From positions 434,001 through 498,000 of the forward strand of contig NZ_RDSM01000003.1 in assembly GCF_004115155.1 (NCBI RefSeq): 64,000 nucleotides of DNA, read 5' to 3'. The notes below the pieces were generated by a model that saw nothing but the letters and a program-made list of their open reading frames with translations, did no database searches and was not told the DNA's origin. Source of the stretch: Granulicella sibirica (GTDB lineage: Bacteria; Acidobacteriota; Terriglobia; Terriglobales; Acidobacteriaceae). Made by a program: the position numbers and the translations under genes. Each line of letters starts with the position of its first letter. Positions within the stretch are counted from its first letter, which is position 1. Positions 34,566-43,693 of the stretch are shown piece by piece.

Positions 34566-35239
34566 TGCGTTCCTCCCGGTACCGCCTCCGGGTTGGCGAG
34601 CCGGGCTTCCGCTACACCTGTTGCCTGGCGGTTAAGGAGCGAGAGGAAGCTGCAGCCAAACACAGGGCGAGCGGTTTCCTTGCGCTGATTCGCGAAGGCC
34701 CGCGCGAGTGCGTCGACTCCCGCGTTCTCCCCATCCATGCCCCGTGCCCCGGTCACTCCACCAGCGTAGAGAAGGCCCCGCCGCTTCTGGCGATCCTGTG
34801 GCGAATAAAGCATCACCTCTCCCGAGGTCTCCGCGCCAAACTTTGCAGCCAGCGCGCCCTCCGTATCCGGCACGATGAGCGCATGCAGTGCGGTCTGTGC
34901 CTCGCGATAGAGGGCATCGTCCCGCCATTCTCCCGTTTCCTTCTGTGGTTGATAGATCAGCATGATCGTATTGAAGGGTGTTGCGAAGGCTTTCGTCGCC
35001 CGCTCAAGTTCACGAAGCGAAGCTCCCGAACAGGAGCAGCGCGGGTGCAGAGCTACCACAAGTGTTGGCAGCCCGGTATTACCCGCATCGGGTACGCCTT
35101 GCGGCCAGCTCGCCGGCGCATCGGCTTTCGTTCCTGGAGTGCTCTCGTAGCGGAAGAGATAGCGCGCGCCAAGCGAGAATCCGACGAGCCAAAGGACGGC
35201 TAGTCCAGGAATCATCAGTTTGCGCCATGCCACGCTCAT
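34562..35239 (-). CDS. RedB-like thioredoxin-fold membrane protein
   Basis: About 225 residues: one membrane anchor near the N terminus and a thioredoxin-like domain with the redox motif H-P-R-C-S-C-S-G (cysteines two apart). It resembles RedB proteins found next to signalling genes. ATG 35239 gives a compact anchor; the longer frame starts nine codons earlier. It is the first gene of a two-gene unit with the GGDEF-EAL protein (ATGA overlap). Oxidation of the C-x-C pair could feed into cyclic di-GMP control; that is speculation from context. Confidence 0.65.
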   Translation of the reverse strand: MSVAWRKLMIPGLAVLWLVGFSLGARYLFRYESTPGTKADAPASWPQGVPDAGNTGLPTLVVALHPRCSCSGASLRELERATKAFATPFNTIMLIYQPQKETGEWRDDALYREAQTALHALIVPDTEGALAAKFGAETSGEVMLYSPQDRQKRRGLLYAGGVTGARGMDGENAGVDALARAFANQRKETARPVFGCSFLSLLNRQATGVAEARLANPEAVPGGTQ

Positions 35240-35407
35240 ATCGCTTGTTCGACCCAGGTGCCACACCCCCCCCCGATTTCTTCTGATTGACCAGTGAAGC
35301 CTTCAAGGCCGGTGCTCGAGAGGTCGCAGAATTCATATCGGCAACAGTGCGCTTAAAGTTGAATGGAACACTTCTTGTTACGCATTGGTGGGTGAAACGC
35401 CCGGCAC

Positions 35408-36328
35408 TTATTGCTTGCGTGGGGTAGCGTTGGCCTGGATGAGGTAGGCGGCGGCTTGCCGGGCGGCGATGCGCTGCCAGGGGGTGAAGTACCAGGCGGG
35501 GTCCAGTTGGCGGTCGAAGTGAATGCGCCAGGTGACAGTCGTGTGGGTGGGGTCGAGGGGGCGCCACTCGACCTCGGAGGAGGTCCAGCGGACCCATTGG
35601 GTGAGCTTGGTGCTGTCGCTGACGGTGTCGAAGCGGGCGTAGCCGGGGCGGGACTGGGTGACGCGGAGGACGAGGTCGCCGGGTGGGTCGCCTTCGGCTC
35701 CGGCGAAGTGGATCGCACGGGTGTCGCCGAGGGCGAGACCATCGCCCCGGGAGGCGAGGGGTTGGGGGAAGCCGATGCGGAGGAAATGTGGAAGCCGGGT
35801 GGAGACGTCGGGGCTTTGGCCGAGGGCTTGCTCGACGGCCGCGGCGGGGGAGGGAACGACCGCCTCGGCTTCGACGGTCTGGGCGCGGTTGAAGGAGAGG
35901 CTGGGAGTAACACCTTCGACGCACATCGGTAGCAGGATGAGGGTGAGGCAGGTCAACGTGTTGGTGCGTCTGGCGTTGAAGTAGTCCACAACGAGGCCGA
36001 TGATGATCCCGACGACATAGAAAAGGGGCGCGGCGAAGAGGATGCAGAGGTATCCCTCGCCGAGGAGGGGCGCGATGATGAGCAAGGCCAGGGTGATGGC
36101 CTTGAGGATGGCTCCCGTGGCGGATGCCGCCTTCGGCGTGAGGGCGAGGATGATGGCCAGGACGGCGGGGACGCCAAGGAACATCGCGGCGCTGTGACCA
36201 AGGTGCTGGTGCATGAGGATTTTGTAGAGGAGGGAGCCCGCGGAGAAGGCGATGATGACGGCCACGAGGAACCACTGGGCGGGGCCGAAGCGGCTTGGTT
36301 GGTCTTCGAGATCTTCTGGCTCGGTCAT
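35408..36328 (-). CDS. Membrane protein with C-terminal SRPBCC-like domain
   Basis: A 306-residue protein with four membrane segments (about 18-135) and a soluble part (about 150-300) that looks like a polyketide-cyclase/START-like (SRPBCC) fold, ending in W-R-I-H-F-D-R-Q-L-D-P-A-W-Y. It starts 13 bases after the TetR stop and is probably co-transcribed with it and controlled by the operators at 36996-37061. The ligand and function are unknown. Confidence 0.65.
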   Translation of the reverse strand: MTEPEDLEDQPSRFGPAQWFLVAVIIAFSAGSLLYKILMHQHLGHSAAMFLGVPAVLAIILALTPKAASATGAILKAITLALLIIAPLLGEGYLCILFAAPLFYVVGIIIGLVVDYFNARRTNTLTCLTLILLPMCVEGVTPSLSFNRAQTVEAEAVVPSPAAAVEQALGQSPDVSTRLPHFLRIGFPQPLASRGDGLALGDTRAIHFAGAEGDPPGDLVLRVTQSRPGYARFDTVSDSTKLTQWVRWTSSEVEWRPLDPTHTTVTWRIHFDRQLDPAWYFTPWQRIAARQAAAYLIQANATPRKQ

Positions 36329-36341
36329 GATTAGCTCCGTT

Positions 36342-37004
36342 TCAGGATGCGGGGATGAGGTCGGCCTCTTGCAGAAGGCCGAGAACGCGGGTGCGGATGG
36401 GTTTGAGGATGGCGAGTTTGGCCAGGCCTAGAAGCTTGAGCGTGAGGTCGAGGGATCCGTCGGCGAGGCGGCGGGTGCGTTGCTGGTTGGGGGAGTGATC
36501 GTAGAGGAACATGACGAGCAGACCCATCTGCAGGGCCCAGAGGGCTAACGGAAGGAGCTGCTGAAGGTCTTTCGGGAGCCTTTCGAGGACGATGGCGTCG
36601 CGGAAGACCTGGGTGGCGCGGCGTCGGATCTCGGCGGTGGAGGGGCCAAGGCAGGAGAGGGGATGATCGGGCTCGCCGGTGTAGCGGAAGACGACACCAA
36701 GGAGATTCCGGTCATCCTGGGCGAGGTCGAACTTGGAGTGGAGGGCGAGGGCGAGGCGCGGCTTGAGGTCGCGGGTATGAGCGAAGGACTCGGCGCAGAG
36801 GCGCTCCTGCTCGGACTGGATGGTGTCGTAGTAGGCCTGGATGATGGCTTCCTTGCTGGGGAAGTAGTAGTAGGCGGCACTCTTGACGACCTGGGCGCGG
36901 GTGGCGACGTCCTGCATGGTGGTGGCGTCGAAACCCTTCTCGCGGAAGAGGGCCAAGGCTGTCTGGAAGATGTGGGTGCGGGTCTGTTCGCCTTTTTTGA
37001 CCAT
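36342..37004 (-). CDS. TetR family transcriptional regulator
   Basis: About 220 residues with the N-terminal TetR helix-turn-helix (F-R-E-K-G-F-D-A-T-T-M-Q-D-V-A onward, Y-Y-Y-F-P-S-K). ATG 37004 lies inside a perfect 16-bp palindrome, and the longer frame begins with TTG at 37010. No ribosome site is evident, so the message could be leaderless or nearly so. Two identical-type operators overlap and precede the start, which points to autorepression and control of the SRPBCC membrane gene. Confidence 0.9.
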   Translation of the reverse strand: MVKKGEQTRTHIFQTALALFREKGFDATTMQDVATRAQVVKSAAYYYFPSKEAIIQAYYDTIQSEQERLCAESFAHTRDLKPRLALALHSKFDLAQDDRNLLGVVFRYTGEPDHPLSCLGPSTAEIRRRATQVFRDAIVLERLPKDLQQLLPLALWALQMGLLVMFLYDHSPNQQRTRRLADGSLDLTLKLLGLAKLAILKPIRTRVLGLLQEADLIPAS

Positions 37005-37011
37005 GGTCAAA
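36996..37011. promoter_or_regulatory. TetR operator 1 (overlaps the tetR start)
   Basis: TTTGACCATGGTCAAA is a perfect 16-bp palindrome covering the tetR start codon. Binding here would block translation-start access and transcription. It pairs with operator 2, which has the same arms. Confidence 0.8.
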
Positions 37012-37045
37012 TTTTGCGACGTGGCCGGGTAGGAGTCAAGATATA

Positions 37046-37061
37046 TTTGACCACGGTCAAA
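37046..37061. promoter_or_regulatory. TetR operator 2
   Basis: TTTGACCACGGTCAAA has the same TTTGACC/GGTCAAA arms with an altered centre. It begins exactly 50 bases from operator 1, nearly five helical turns, so two dimers would lie on similar faces flanking the promoter. Confidence 0.8.
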
Positions 37062-37072
37062 TTTATTGTATT

Positions 37073-37086
37073 GCTACCGTTTCAGC
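37073..37086 (-). repeat. Dispersed iteron copy E (exact), about 9.5 kb from the array
   Basis: GCTACCGTTTCAGC, an exact reverse-complement copy, lies in the gap between the tetR operators and the terminator of the TonB receptor gene, in non-coding DNA. Confidence 0.88.
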
Positions 37087-37126
37087 GTGGTTTTGAGGCG
37101 ACGTGCTTGGGAGAAGCGGCAAACGC

Positions 37127-37158
37127 AAAAACCCCACACCTCAGAGCGAGATGTGGGG
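37127..37158 (-). terminator. Rho-independent terminator of the TonB receptor gene
   Basis: On the minus strand CCCCACA pairs with TGTGGGG around a 13-base loop and is followed directly by TTTTT. It lies 30 bases after the receptor stop. Confidence 0.8.
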
Positions 37159-37187
37159 CATTCGTTGTTGTGGCGGAACAGCGGGGG

Positions 37188-40100
37188 TTAGAAGGAGATT
37201 CGGCCTGAGAACTGGAAGGCTCGGCTGTCGGTGCTGGCAAAGTTCAGCGTTCCGAAGTTGGAGCTGTTGACGTTCAGGCCGACCTGCTGGTTTTGGGCGT
37301 TGTTGCCGAACGTGGTGTGGTTGGTCACGTTCTGGCAGTCGGCTCGGAAGATGAACTTGAAGCGGTCGGACAGGTCGAAGGTGCGGCTAAGGGAAGCGGC
37401 AAGGCGGTAGGGGTTCTGGCCGCGCAGGCCGTAGGGGGCGATGCGGGTCAGGTTGCCGATGGAATAGTCGCGCGAGTTGCAGAAGGGGCCGTTGCTGGCA
37501 GAGCAGGTGACCGACGCGGTCCCGTTGGTTCCGGCGCTGGAGGTGGTGGAGGGGACGTAGCCGGTGAGGTAGCTCTTGGTGGCGAGGTTGGCTGCGGTGG
37601 CCCCCTGTCCCCAGCCGCCGCCGGTGCGGACGTCGCCGTGGAAGCTGGGGTTGAAGTCGGGCATGCAGGTTCCCTGGCCCACGTTTTCGGTGCTGTTGCA
37701 CGTTCCGACGATAGCAAGGGGCAGGCCGGAGGAGTACTGGTAGATCTCCGAGAACTGCCAGCCGCCAGCGAGGGCGCGGACGAGGAAGCTGTCCGAGCCG
37801 ATGCCGCCTTTGCCGAAGGGAAGCTTGTAGACGCCGAACACGGTGAGAGCCTGGGGCAGGTTGTTGAGAGAGAGGGAGCGATCGATGCGGTCCGGAGCCC
37901 AGGCGCGTCCGTCGGAGGTCGCGGAAGCGGGAATCGCCCAGCCGCTGCGAGCTGTCCCGGCGTCGTCGATGTTGCGCGAGTAGGTGTAGTTGACGGTCAT
38001 GGTAAGGCCGTGGGAGAAGCGCTTGTCGACGGTGAGCTGGAAGGCGTTGTAGTTCGAGTTCGCGACGGTGCCCCAGGTGTCGGTCGTTCCGGCGTACTGG
38101 GGCATCCAGGTGAGCATGTGGGCAATGGTGGCGGTGGTGCTGACTCCGGCGGCTGCCGTGTAGGCGGCGTAAGGGATGGGGATGGTGACGCCGGTCGCGG
38201 TCTGGGCGGCGGCGATATTGGCCGCGGTCGCGGGCTTGGCAAGGTAGCTGCCGAGGGCGAGATAACGGGGATCGAGTTGGCCGGACTGGAGGCCGCGGAT
38301 GTTGGCTGCGCCGGCGAGGAAGTGGCTCTGGGTGCCGACGTAATTGGCGGTCATGGTGATGTTCTTGAAGAATTCGCGCTGCATGCCGAAGTTGAAGAAG
38401 GCGCTTTCCGGAGCGCGGCCTCCGAGGTAGGGGTCGGCGTAGGCGATGCCGGAACCGGTGCCGGCGAAGCCTCCTGTGCCGTTGAGGTAGTAGCCGACGT
38501 TGAGGGCCTGGCTGGCCGTGGTGATGCCGGAGACGGCGGGCAGGGTGTAGCCGGGACCGCCGAAGTTGGCGTTGGCCTGCGAGAAGGCCGCGTTGTTGTT
38601 GAGGTAGAAGGCTGGGCCTGCGGTGTTGTCGGTGAAGCTGGCGGTGGAGTTGAAGCCGGCCTGGCCGGTTCCGGTTCCTGCCCCACCCGCTCCGCCGGTG
38701 CCGCCGCCGTGGGAGTAGAGGATGGCATAGGCTCCGCGGAAGACGGTCTTGTCGTCGACGGCGTAGGCGAATCCGATGCGAGGGCCGAAGTTCTTCTTCC
38801 AGCTATTGACCGGAGAGCGGCATCCGCAGCTCACGCCGGCTCCGCCGTGGTCCCCGGCGAACTGGAGGGCTCCCATGTTGCCGGTGATGGGGTTGGTGAT
38901 GTTGGGGTTGAGGAAGGACCAGCGATCGAGAACCTCGTTGTAGGTGGGGAAGTAGTCCCAGCGGAGGCCGAGGTTGAGGGTGAGCTTAGGCGTGACCTTC
39001 CAGTCATCCTGAAAGTAGGGCGAGATGGGATGGAAGCGGCCGCCGAGGACGGAGAAGCTCTGCTGGGTAACGGAGGTCGACCCGACGGCTCCGAGGATGT
39101 AGCTGGCGTAGGAGTAGCCGGTTCCGGAGACGAAGTTGCTCCCGGTGAGGTTTCCGGTGTCGTTGGTGCTGAAGTTGAGGTTGATGGGGAGGGATCCGGT
39201 GTCGGCGGTGCTGGCGTTGTTTTCAAGCCACTGGTATTGGAAGCCGAAGGTCATGGCATGCTTGCCCTTCACCCACTGGAGGTTGTCGACGAGGGTGTAG
39301 GTCTCGCTGACGGAGGTGTTGCCAGTGCTTGGGGTGGCCCATGTGCCCTGGGCGTTGCTTCCGCCGAAGATGACGCCGGGGAAGTTCTCCGACGCCTGGC
39401 CGGCGGGCAGGCCGGTGACGCCCGCGGTCTGGATCTCGTACTGGGTGATGCCGTTGGTGGGGTTGCGGATGGGTGGCCCACCGAAGTTCATGAAGCCGAA
39501 TTTGAACTGGTTCACAAGGTTCGGAGTGATGGTGTAGGAGTCCTCCATGGCCGCGTAGTGGCCGGCTACCGTCGAGAGCGTAGAGACGAGGTAGGGGACG
39601 GGGAAGTTGGTGGTGGTGGCGGTGTAGGGGATAGCGTGACGGTTGCCGCCGGTGAGGAGAAACGAGAGGCGGTTGCGGTCGTTGGGGGTGTAGTCGACAC
39701 GGCCGGAGTAGAGCCAGTTCTGATAGCCGGAGGGAATGCCGGCGACGTAGTTGTTCTGGATGACGCCGGCGCTGTCAATGGACGGGGCCGGGAGGAATTT
39801 TTCGAGATATTGGGCGATGGGGGAGATCTCGCTGGCGGGGATGACGTTGATGGCCGCGCCGTTGGCGACCGGGGCTCCCGCAGCTCCCTTGGCTCCGCCG
39901 GGGCCGTAGCCGTACTGGTAGCGGCAGGCCCCGGTGGTGCTGTTGGCGGTGCAGGCGGCCTGGGTGGTGGGATCGTAGATGGGGTAGTTGGCTCCCGAGG
40001 TATTGCCGAGCCCGCCAGCGGTGGCGGGGATCAGCTCGCGGAAGTCGCCGTTACGCATGAGGATCGTAGGCAGGGTGCTTACGGTTGGATTAGCGTCCTG

Positions 40101-41159
40101 GGTGGAGTGGAACTTATCGTAGGTGGCGAAGAAGAAGAGCTTGTCGTGGCCGTTGAAGAGCTTTGGGATTTTGACGGGTCCACCGATGGTGAAGCCGAAC
40201 TCGTTCTGGTGTTCGGGGGTCTTGGGGCCGGGAACGCTGGTGACGACGCCGTTGACGACCTGTTTGACGACGTTGAAGCCGCCGGGCTTGGCGGAGAAGG
40301 ACCAGGCGTCGAAGGCGGTGTTGCGGATGTATTCGAAAGCCGAGCCGTGGTACTTGTTGCCGCCGGACTTGGTGGCGTAGTTCTCGAGGCCGGCTCCCTG
40401 GTACTGGGCGGAGAAGCCGGAGGTGACGACCTGGATCGAGTCGATGGCTTCGAGCGGAACGATGTTGAAGACGGGCCGATTGTCACCCTGCTGGCTGATG
40501 GTGGTGAGGGGAAGTCCGTCGATGTAGAGCTCGCCAAGACGCTGGGCGGTTCCTCCGATGATGGAGGAGCGGCCGCCGGGGGGTGTTTGCGCTCCGGGGA
40601 GGAGATTGGAGAACTGGGTGACGTCGCGCTGCTGAAGGCCCGAGATGACGATGGGGAGCGCGGTGTAAACGTCGTTCTCGATGGTTCCGCCGAGGGCGGC
40701 GTTGGTGGTCTCGAGCGCCGCGGGGGTGTCGGTGACCGTGACGGTTTCGGTGGTGGAACCGGCGTTGAGGTGGACGTTCAGGCCGGTGACGTGCGCGGAG
40801 TCGATGACAAGGTTTTCCTGCTTGAACCCCTGGAAGCCCGCGGCCGTGACCGTGACCGTGTACGAGCCGGGGATGATGGGGCTGATGCTGTAGAAGCCGG
40901 CCGAAGTGGTGGTGCGGGTGGTGACGATTCCGGTGTTGATATTTGTCGCGGCCACGGTGGCGTTCGGCACAACGGCCCCGGTGGAATCCTGGACGGTGCC
41001 TTCGATGGCTCCGTCACCGCCGGTCTGCGCCAGGCTTGCGGACGGACCACTGAGCACGAGACCCAGGAGGCAGAGGAATGCGAGCAGAAGGCGGCTCACG
41101 CGGGGATGACGGCGGTTCAGGTGGGCCTCGGTCGTGCCGAGAGCCTTGGGTAAAAACAT
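37188..41159 (-). CDS. TonB-dependent receptor with carboxypeptidase-regulatory domain (Oar-like)
   Basis: About 1,323 residues. After an export signal (ends S-L-A-Q) comes a carboxypeptidase-regulatory Ig-like domain (about 45-130, I-E-G-T-V-Q-D-S-T-G-A-V), a plug domain (about 150-280) and a very long beta barrel ending S-G-R-I-S-F. This is the class of giant receptor typical of Acidobacteriota, thought to import oligosaccharides. ATG 41159 is preferred because GGAGG lies eight bases upstream; 22 further in-frame codons exist to 41225. No SusD partner is seen. Confidence 0.9.
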   Translation of the reverse strand: MFLPKALGTTEAHLNRRHPRVSRLLLAFLCLLGLVLSGPSASLAQTGGDGAIEGTVQDSTGAVVPNATVAATNINTGIVTTRTTTSAGFYSISPIIPGSYTVTVTAAGFQGFKQENLVIDSAHVTGLNVHLNAGSTTETVTVTDTPAALETTNAALGGTIENDVYTALPIVISGLQQRDVTQFSNLLPGAQTPPGGRSSIIGGTAQRLGELYIDGLPLTTISQQGDNRPVFNIVPLEAIDSIQVVTSGFSAQYQGAGLENYATKSGGNKYHGSAFEYIRNTAFDAWSFSAKPGGFNVVKQVVNGVVTSVPGPKTPEHQNEFGFTIGGPVKIPKLFNGHDKLFFFATYDKFHSTQDANPTVSTLPTILMRNGDFRELIPATAGGLGNTSGANYPIYDPTTQAACTANSTTGACRYQYGYGPGGAKGAAGAPVANGAAINVIPASEISPIAQYLEKFLPAPSIDSAGVIQNNYVAGIPSGYQNWLYSGRVDYTPNDRNRLSFLLTGGNRHAIPYTATTTNFPVPYLVSTLSTVAGHYAAMEDSYTITPNLVNQFKFGFMNFGGPPIRNPTNGITQYEIQTAGVTGLPAGQASENFPGVIFGGSNAQGTWATPSTGNTSVSETYTLVDNLQWVKGKHAMTFGFQYQWLENNASTADTGSLPINLNFSTNDTGNLTGSNFVSGTGYSYASYILGAVGSTSVTQQSFSVLGGRFHPISPYFQDDWKVTPKLTLNLGLRWDYFPTYNEVLDRWSFLNPNITNPITGNMGALQFAGDHGGAGVSCGCRSPVNSWKKNFGPRIGFAYAVDDKTVFRGAYAILYSHGGGTGGAGGAGTGTGQAGFNSTASFTDNTAGPAFYLNNNAAFSQANANFGGPGYTLPAVSGITTASQALNVGYYLNGTGGFAGTGSGIAYADPYLGGRAPESAFFNFGMQREFFKNITMTANYVGTQSHFLAGAANIRGLQSGQLDPRYLALGSYLAKPATAANIAAAQTATGVTIPIPYAAYTAAAGVSTTATIAHMLTWMPQYAGTTDTWGTVANSNYNAFQLTVDKRFSHGLTMTVNYTYSRNIDDAGTARSGWAIPASATSDGRAWAPDRIDRSLSLNNLPQALTVFGVYKLPFGKGGIGSDSFLVRALAGGWQFSEIYQYSSGLPLAIVGTCNSTENVGQGTCMPDFNPSFHGDVRTGGGWGQGATAANLATKSYLTGYVPSTTSSAGTNGTASVTCSASNGPFCNSRDYSIGNLTRIAPYGLRGQNPYRLAASLSRTFDLSDRFKFIFRADCQNVTNHTTFGNNAQNQQVGLNVNSSNFGTLNFASTDSRAFQFSGRISF

Positions 41160-41335
41160 GGCGCCTCCAAATAGGTCCAACCAGTGTTGAAGATTCGGTA
41201 GAACGCTACGGGAGTGCGTGGACAAGTGTCAATTGGAAAATTGTTCCTGATACAAAAGAGCGCGAGACGGACACGCCTCGCCTCCGGAGCTTTCCGGGTG
41301 GCACATTTTGGGGCAGAGTGCGAGCGCGCGAGACG

Positions 41336-41758
41336 CTACTTGCGGGCGGCGCGGGCTGAGTAATCGCGGTCGTAGTTTGCCTGCGCGGCTTGGAACCTGC
41401 CTACGTTGGCCGCTGCCCATTGCCAGAGGGGATGGACGAGTTCCAGCATCTCCAGGGCTAGTTCCGTGATGGTGTATTCAACTCTTGGTGGAACCTCGGC
41501 AAAGACCATCCGGGTCACCAGCCCATCGCGCTCAAGCTGACGCAGGACCTTGGTGAGGGATTTCTGGCTGACGCCTTCGACGCGTTCCATGAGCCGGGAG
41601 AAGCGCAGGGGGCTTTCGGCAGCGGCCAGTTCGGCCATGGTCCAGAGGGTCCATTTTTCCGATAGACCGGTGATGATGTCGCGGGTGAGGGAGTCTTCGT
41701 TTTCGGTCAGGGCCTCGCAGGCCGCATTGGCCTCGTCCCAGTCGATTCGCTTCGCCAC
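41336..41758 (-). CDS. HxlR family transcriptional regulator
   Basis: A 140-residue winged-helix regulator with S-E-K-W-T-L-W-T near the start, F-S-R-L-M-E-R-V-E-G-V-S-Q-K-S-L in the recognition region, and the wing P-P-R-V-E-Y-T-I-T. It belongs to the HxlR group, whose members often sense reactive aldehydes, quinones or oxidants and repress a neighbouring oxidoreductase. It is divergent from an SDR gene, with palindromes in the 77-base gap. Confidence 0.9.
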   Translation of the reverse strand: MAKRIDWDEANAACEALTENEDSLTRDIITGLSEKWTLWTMAELAAAESPLRFSRLMERVEGVSQKSLTKVLRQLERDGLVTRMVFAEVPPRVEYTITELALEMLELVHPLWQWAAANVGRFQAAQANYDRDYSARAARK

Positions 41759-41763
41759 AATAG

Positions 41764-41805
41764 TTACCTCCAGGTAAGTACGGCAATAAAAAGTGCCTTA
41801 TTGCC
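41764..41805. promoter_or_regulatory. Candidate HxlR operators between divergent genes
   Basis: TTACCTCCAGGTAA (41764-41777) is a perfect inverted repeat with a two-base centre just upstream of hxlR. GGCAATA (41782-41788) and TATTGCC (41799-41805) form a second inverted repeat with a ten-base spacer. Both lie where a regulator would control both promoters; TTAC/GTAA-type sites are common for this family. Confidence 0.6.
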
Positions 41806-41835
41806 ATCGGATACTAATGGCAGCATACTCCATGC

Positions 41836-42789
41836 ATGAGCACGAATACGGCAACACTTTTTACAGCAAATGATGTTCCCTCTCAGCAGGGACGGCGCGT
41901 CCTGATTACAGGCGCTAACTCGGGTATCGGCTACGAAGCGGCGCTGGAACTCGCACGGCGTGGGGCGGAGGTCATACTTCCGGCCCGCTCGATGAGCAAG
42001 GCCAATGATGCGATCTCTCGAATCGTGAGAGAGGTTCCGGGCGCGAGACTGACACCGGGAATTTTGGACTTGGCCTCGCTGGCCAGCGTCCGTGCGTTTG
42101 CGGCCTTTGTTGGCGAGAAGTTTCCCGGCGAGTCGCTCGACCTGCTGATCAATAATGCCGGTGTCATGGCGGTTCCGGCGCGTGAGCTTACCGTCGACGG
42201 GTATGAGCGGCAGTTCGCTACGAATTACCTTGGGCCGTTTCTGCTGACGGCGCTCCTGTATCCGCATCTCAGGCGCAAGCGGGGGACGCGCATTGTTACG
42301 GTTTCGAGCGGCGTGTCGAACCAGGGCAAGATCGAGTTCGACAACCTGCAATCCGAGCGTCTGTATAAGCCGATGTTCGGGGCGTACTCGCAGTCGAAGC
42401 TGGCCGACCTGATCTTTCAGCTTGAACTGCAACGGCGGCTGAGCGCGGCGGGGTCGCCCATTGCGAGTACGGGCGGGCATCCGGGGTACGCGATCACGAA
42501 CCTGCAGACAAGTGGTCCGGCAGGCGTGATGCCGCTCGGGTTTCGGATTGTCAGCACAATTCTGAAGCCGTTGGCTTCGCAGGACGCAGCGCATGGAGCG
42601 TTGCCTACCCTCTTTGCCGCTGCTTCGCCGTTGGCCACGCCGGGCGGCTATTACGGGCCGAGTGGGTTTCAAGAGTTGAAGGGATACCCGGTTCCGGCGA
42701 AGATCGCTCCAGCCGCGAAGGACCTCGATCTGGCGAAGCGTCTTTGGAGCGAGACGGAACGGCTGACCGGGGTCAACTTCGCGGTTTGA
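41836..42789 (+). CDS. SDR family oxidoreductase
   Basis: A 317-residue short-chain dehydrogenase with cofactor motif T-G-A-N-S-G-I-G (about 21-28), N-N-A-G-V, V-S-S-G and catalytic Y-S-Q-S-K. The length and the insert before the tyrosine match the retinol dehydrogenase/WWOX-like SDRs. Its promoter region is shared with the HxlR gene, so it is probably the regulator's main target. Its substrate is unknown. Confidence 0.87.
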   Translation: MSTNTATLFTANDVPSQQGRRVLITGANSGIGYEAALELARRGAEVILPARSMSKANDAISRIVREVPGARLTPGILDLASLASVRAFAAFVGEKFPGESLDLLINNAGVMAVPARELTVDGYERQFATNYLGPFLLTALLYPHLRRKRGTRIVTVSSGVSNQGKIEFDNLQSERLYKPMFGAYSQSKLADLIFQLELQRRLSAAGSPIASTGGHPGYAITNLQTSGPAGVMPLGFRIVSTILKPLASQDAAHGALPTLFAAASPLATPGGYYGPSGFQELKGYPVPAKIAPAAKDLDLAKRLWSETERLTGVNFAV

Positions 42790-42913
42790 AGTGTCATCCG
42801 GCTCGAAAGGGCTATGCGCGTCCGCGAAGCCTCCGGTACCGGCCGGTCATCCATATCTGAGTGACCGGGGCTTCTGATCGTCTTGGAAAGCGGCCCGATC
42901 CGAGGAGGATGGA

Positions 42914-43687
42914 ATGGCTTCGACTTTGACGAACAAGGTTGTGCTCGTAACCGGGGCTTCGCGTGGTATCGGGCGGGCGATTGCGGTTGCGATCGCGGCG
43001 CAGGGTGCGCGGGTCCTGGTGCACTACGGAAATAACGGCGCGGATGCGGATGGCGTTGTCGCCGCGATTCGCGCGGTCGGCGGCGAGGCGGATGCCTTGC
43101 AGTCGGACCTTGCCGCTCCGGATGGAGCGGAGGTACTGGCGGCCAGGGTGAAAGCGCTTATCGGGAGCAAACTGGATAGTTTGATCCTGAACGCAGGCGT
43201 TTCGAAGGCGGCGAAGATCGAGGATCATACCGTCGATGCGTTCGACAATCTCTTCAACATCAATGTGCGGAGCCCGTTCTTCCTGGTGAAGGAGATGCTT
43301 CCGCTGCTTGGGGATGGCTCGAACATCGTCGTAGTGACGTCGGTTGTGGCGAAGGCGGTTCCGGGAAACTCGGGACAGGCTGGCGTGCCTTCGATTCCGG
43401 CATATGCGGCGACGAAGGGTGCGCTCGAGACGCTGGTGAAGCACTGGGCTTCGATCCTGGGGCCGAAGGGGATCCGGGTAAACGCGGTGGCGCCGGGCGT
43501 GATCGCGACGGATATGTCGAACTTCACGAAGACCGAGGGCGGCCGGCAGTTGACGCTGGAGATGCAGGCGCTGAAACGCATCGGGACGCCGGAGGATGTA
43601 GCGGACGTCGTGGCGTTTGTGGCTTCGGATGGGGCGCGATGGATCACCGGGGCTAGTATCCCGGTCGATGGCGGTTCGAAGCTGTAA
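42914..43687 (+). CDS. SDR family oxidoreductase (3-oxoacyl-ACP reductase-like)
   Basis: A 257-residue classical SDR: T-G-A-S-R-G-I-G, N-A-G-V, V-V-V-T-S-V and the catalytic Y-A-A-T-K, ending I-P-V-D-G-G-S. GAGGATGGA before ATG 42914 is a good ribosome site. It follows the first SDR by 124 bases in the same direction and may share its control. Standalone FabG-like SDRs have many substrates, so no pathway is assigned. Confidence 0.87.
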   Translation: MASTLTNKVVLVTGASRGIGRAIAVAIAAQGARVLVHYGNNGADADGVVAAIRAVGGEADALQSDLAAPDGAEVLAARVKALIGSKLDSLILNAGVSKAAKIEDHTVDAFDNLFNINVRSPFFLVKEMLPLLGDGSNIVVVTSVVAKAVPGNSGQAGVPSIPAYAATKGALETLVKHWASILGPKGIRVNAVAPGVIATDMSNFTKTEGGRQLTLEMQALKRIGTPEDVADVVAFVASDGARWITGASIPVDGGSKL

Positions 43688-43693
43688 ACGCGG

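Noticed and set aside
37293..41153. A 1,286-codon open frame on the plus strand
   Set aside because: It mirrors the TonB receptor on the minus strand; long antisense frames are expected at high GC, and its product is low-complexity Gly/Val/Asp text with no domain.
43570..43580. GCTGAAACGC in the second SDR gene as a further iteron
   Set aside because: It matches only the first nine bases and encodes the common L-K-R-I; within chance. The same holds for a similar partial match near 56110.
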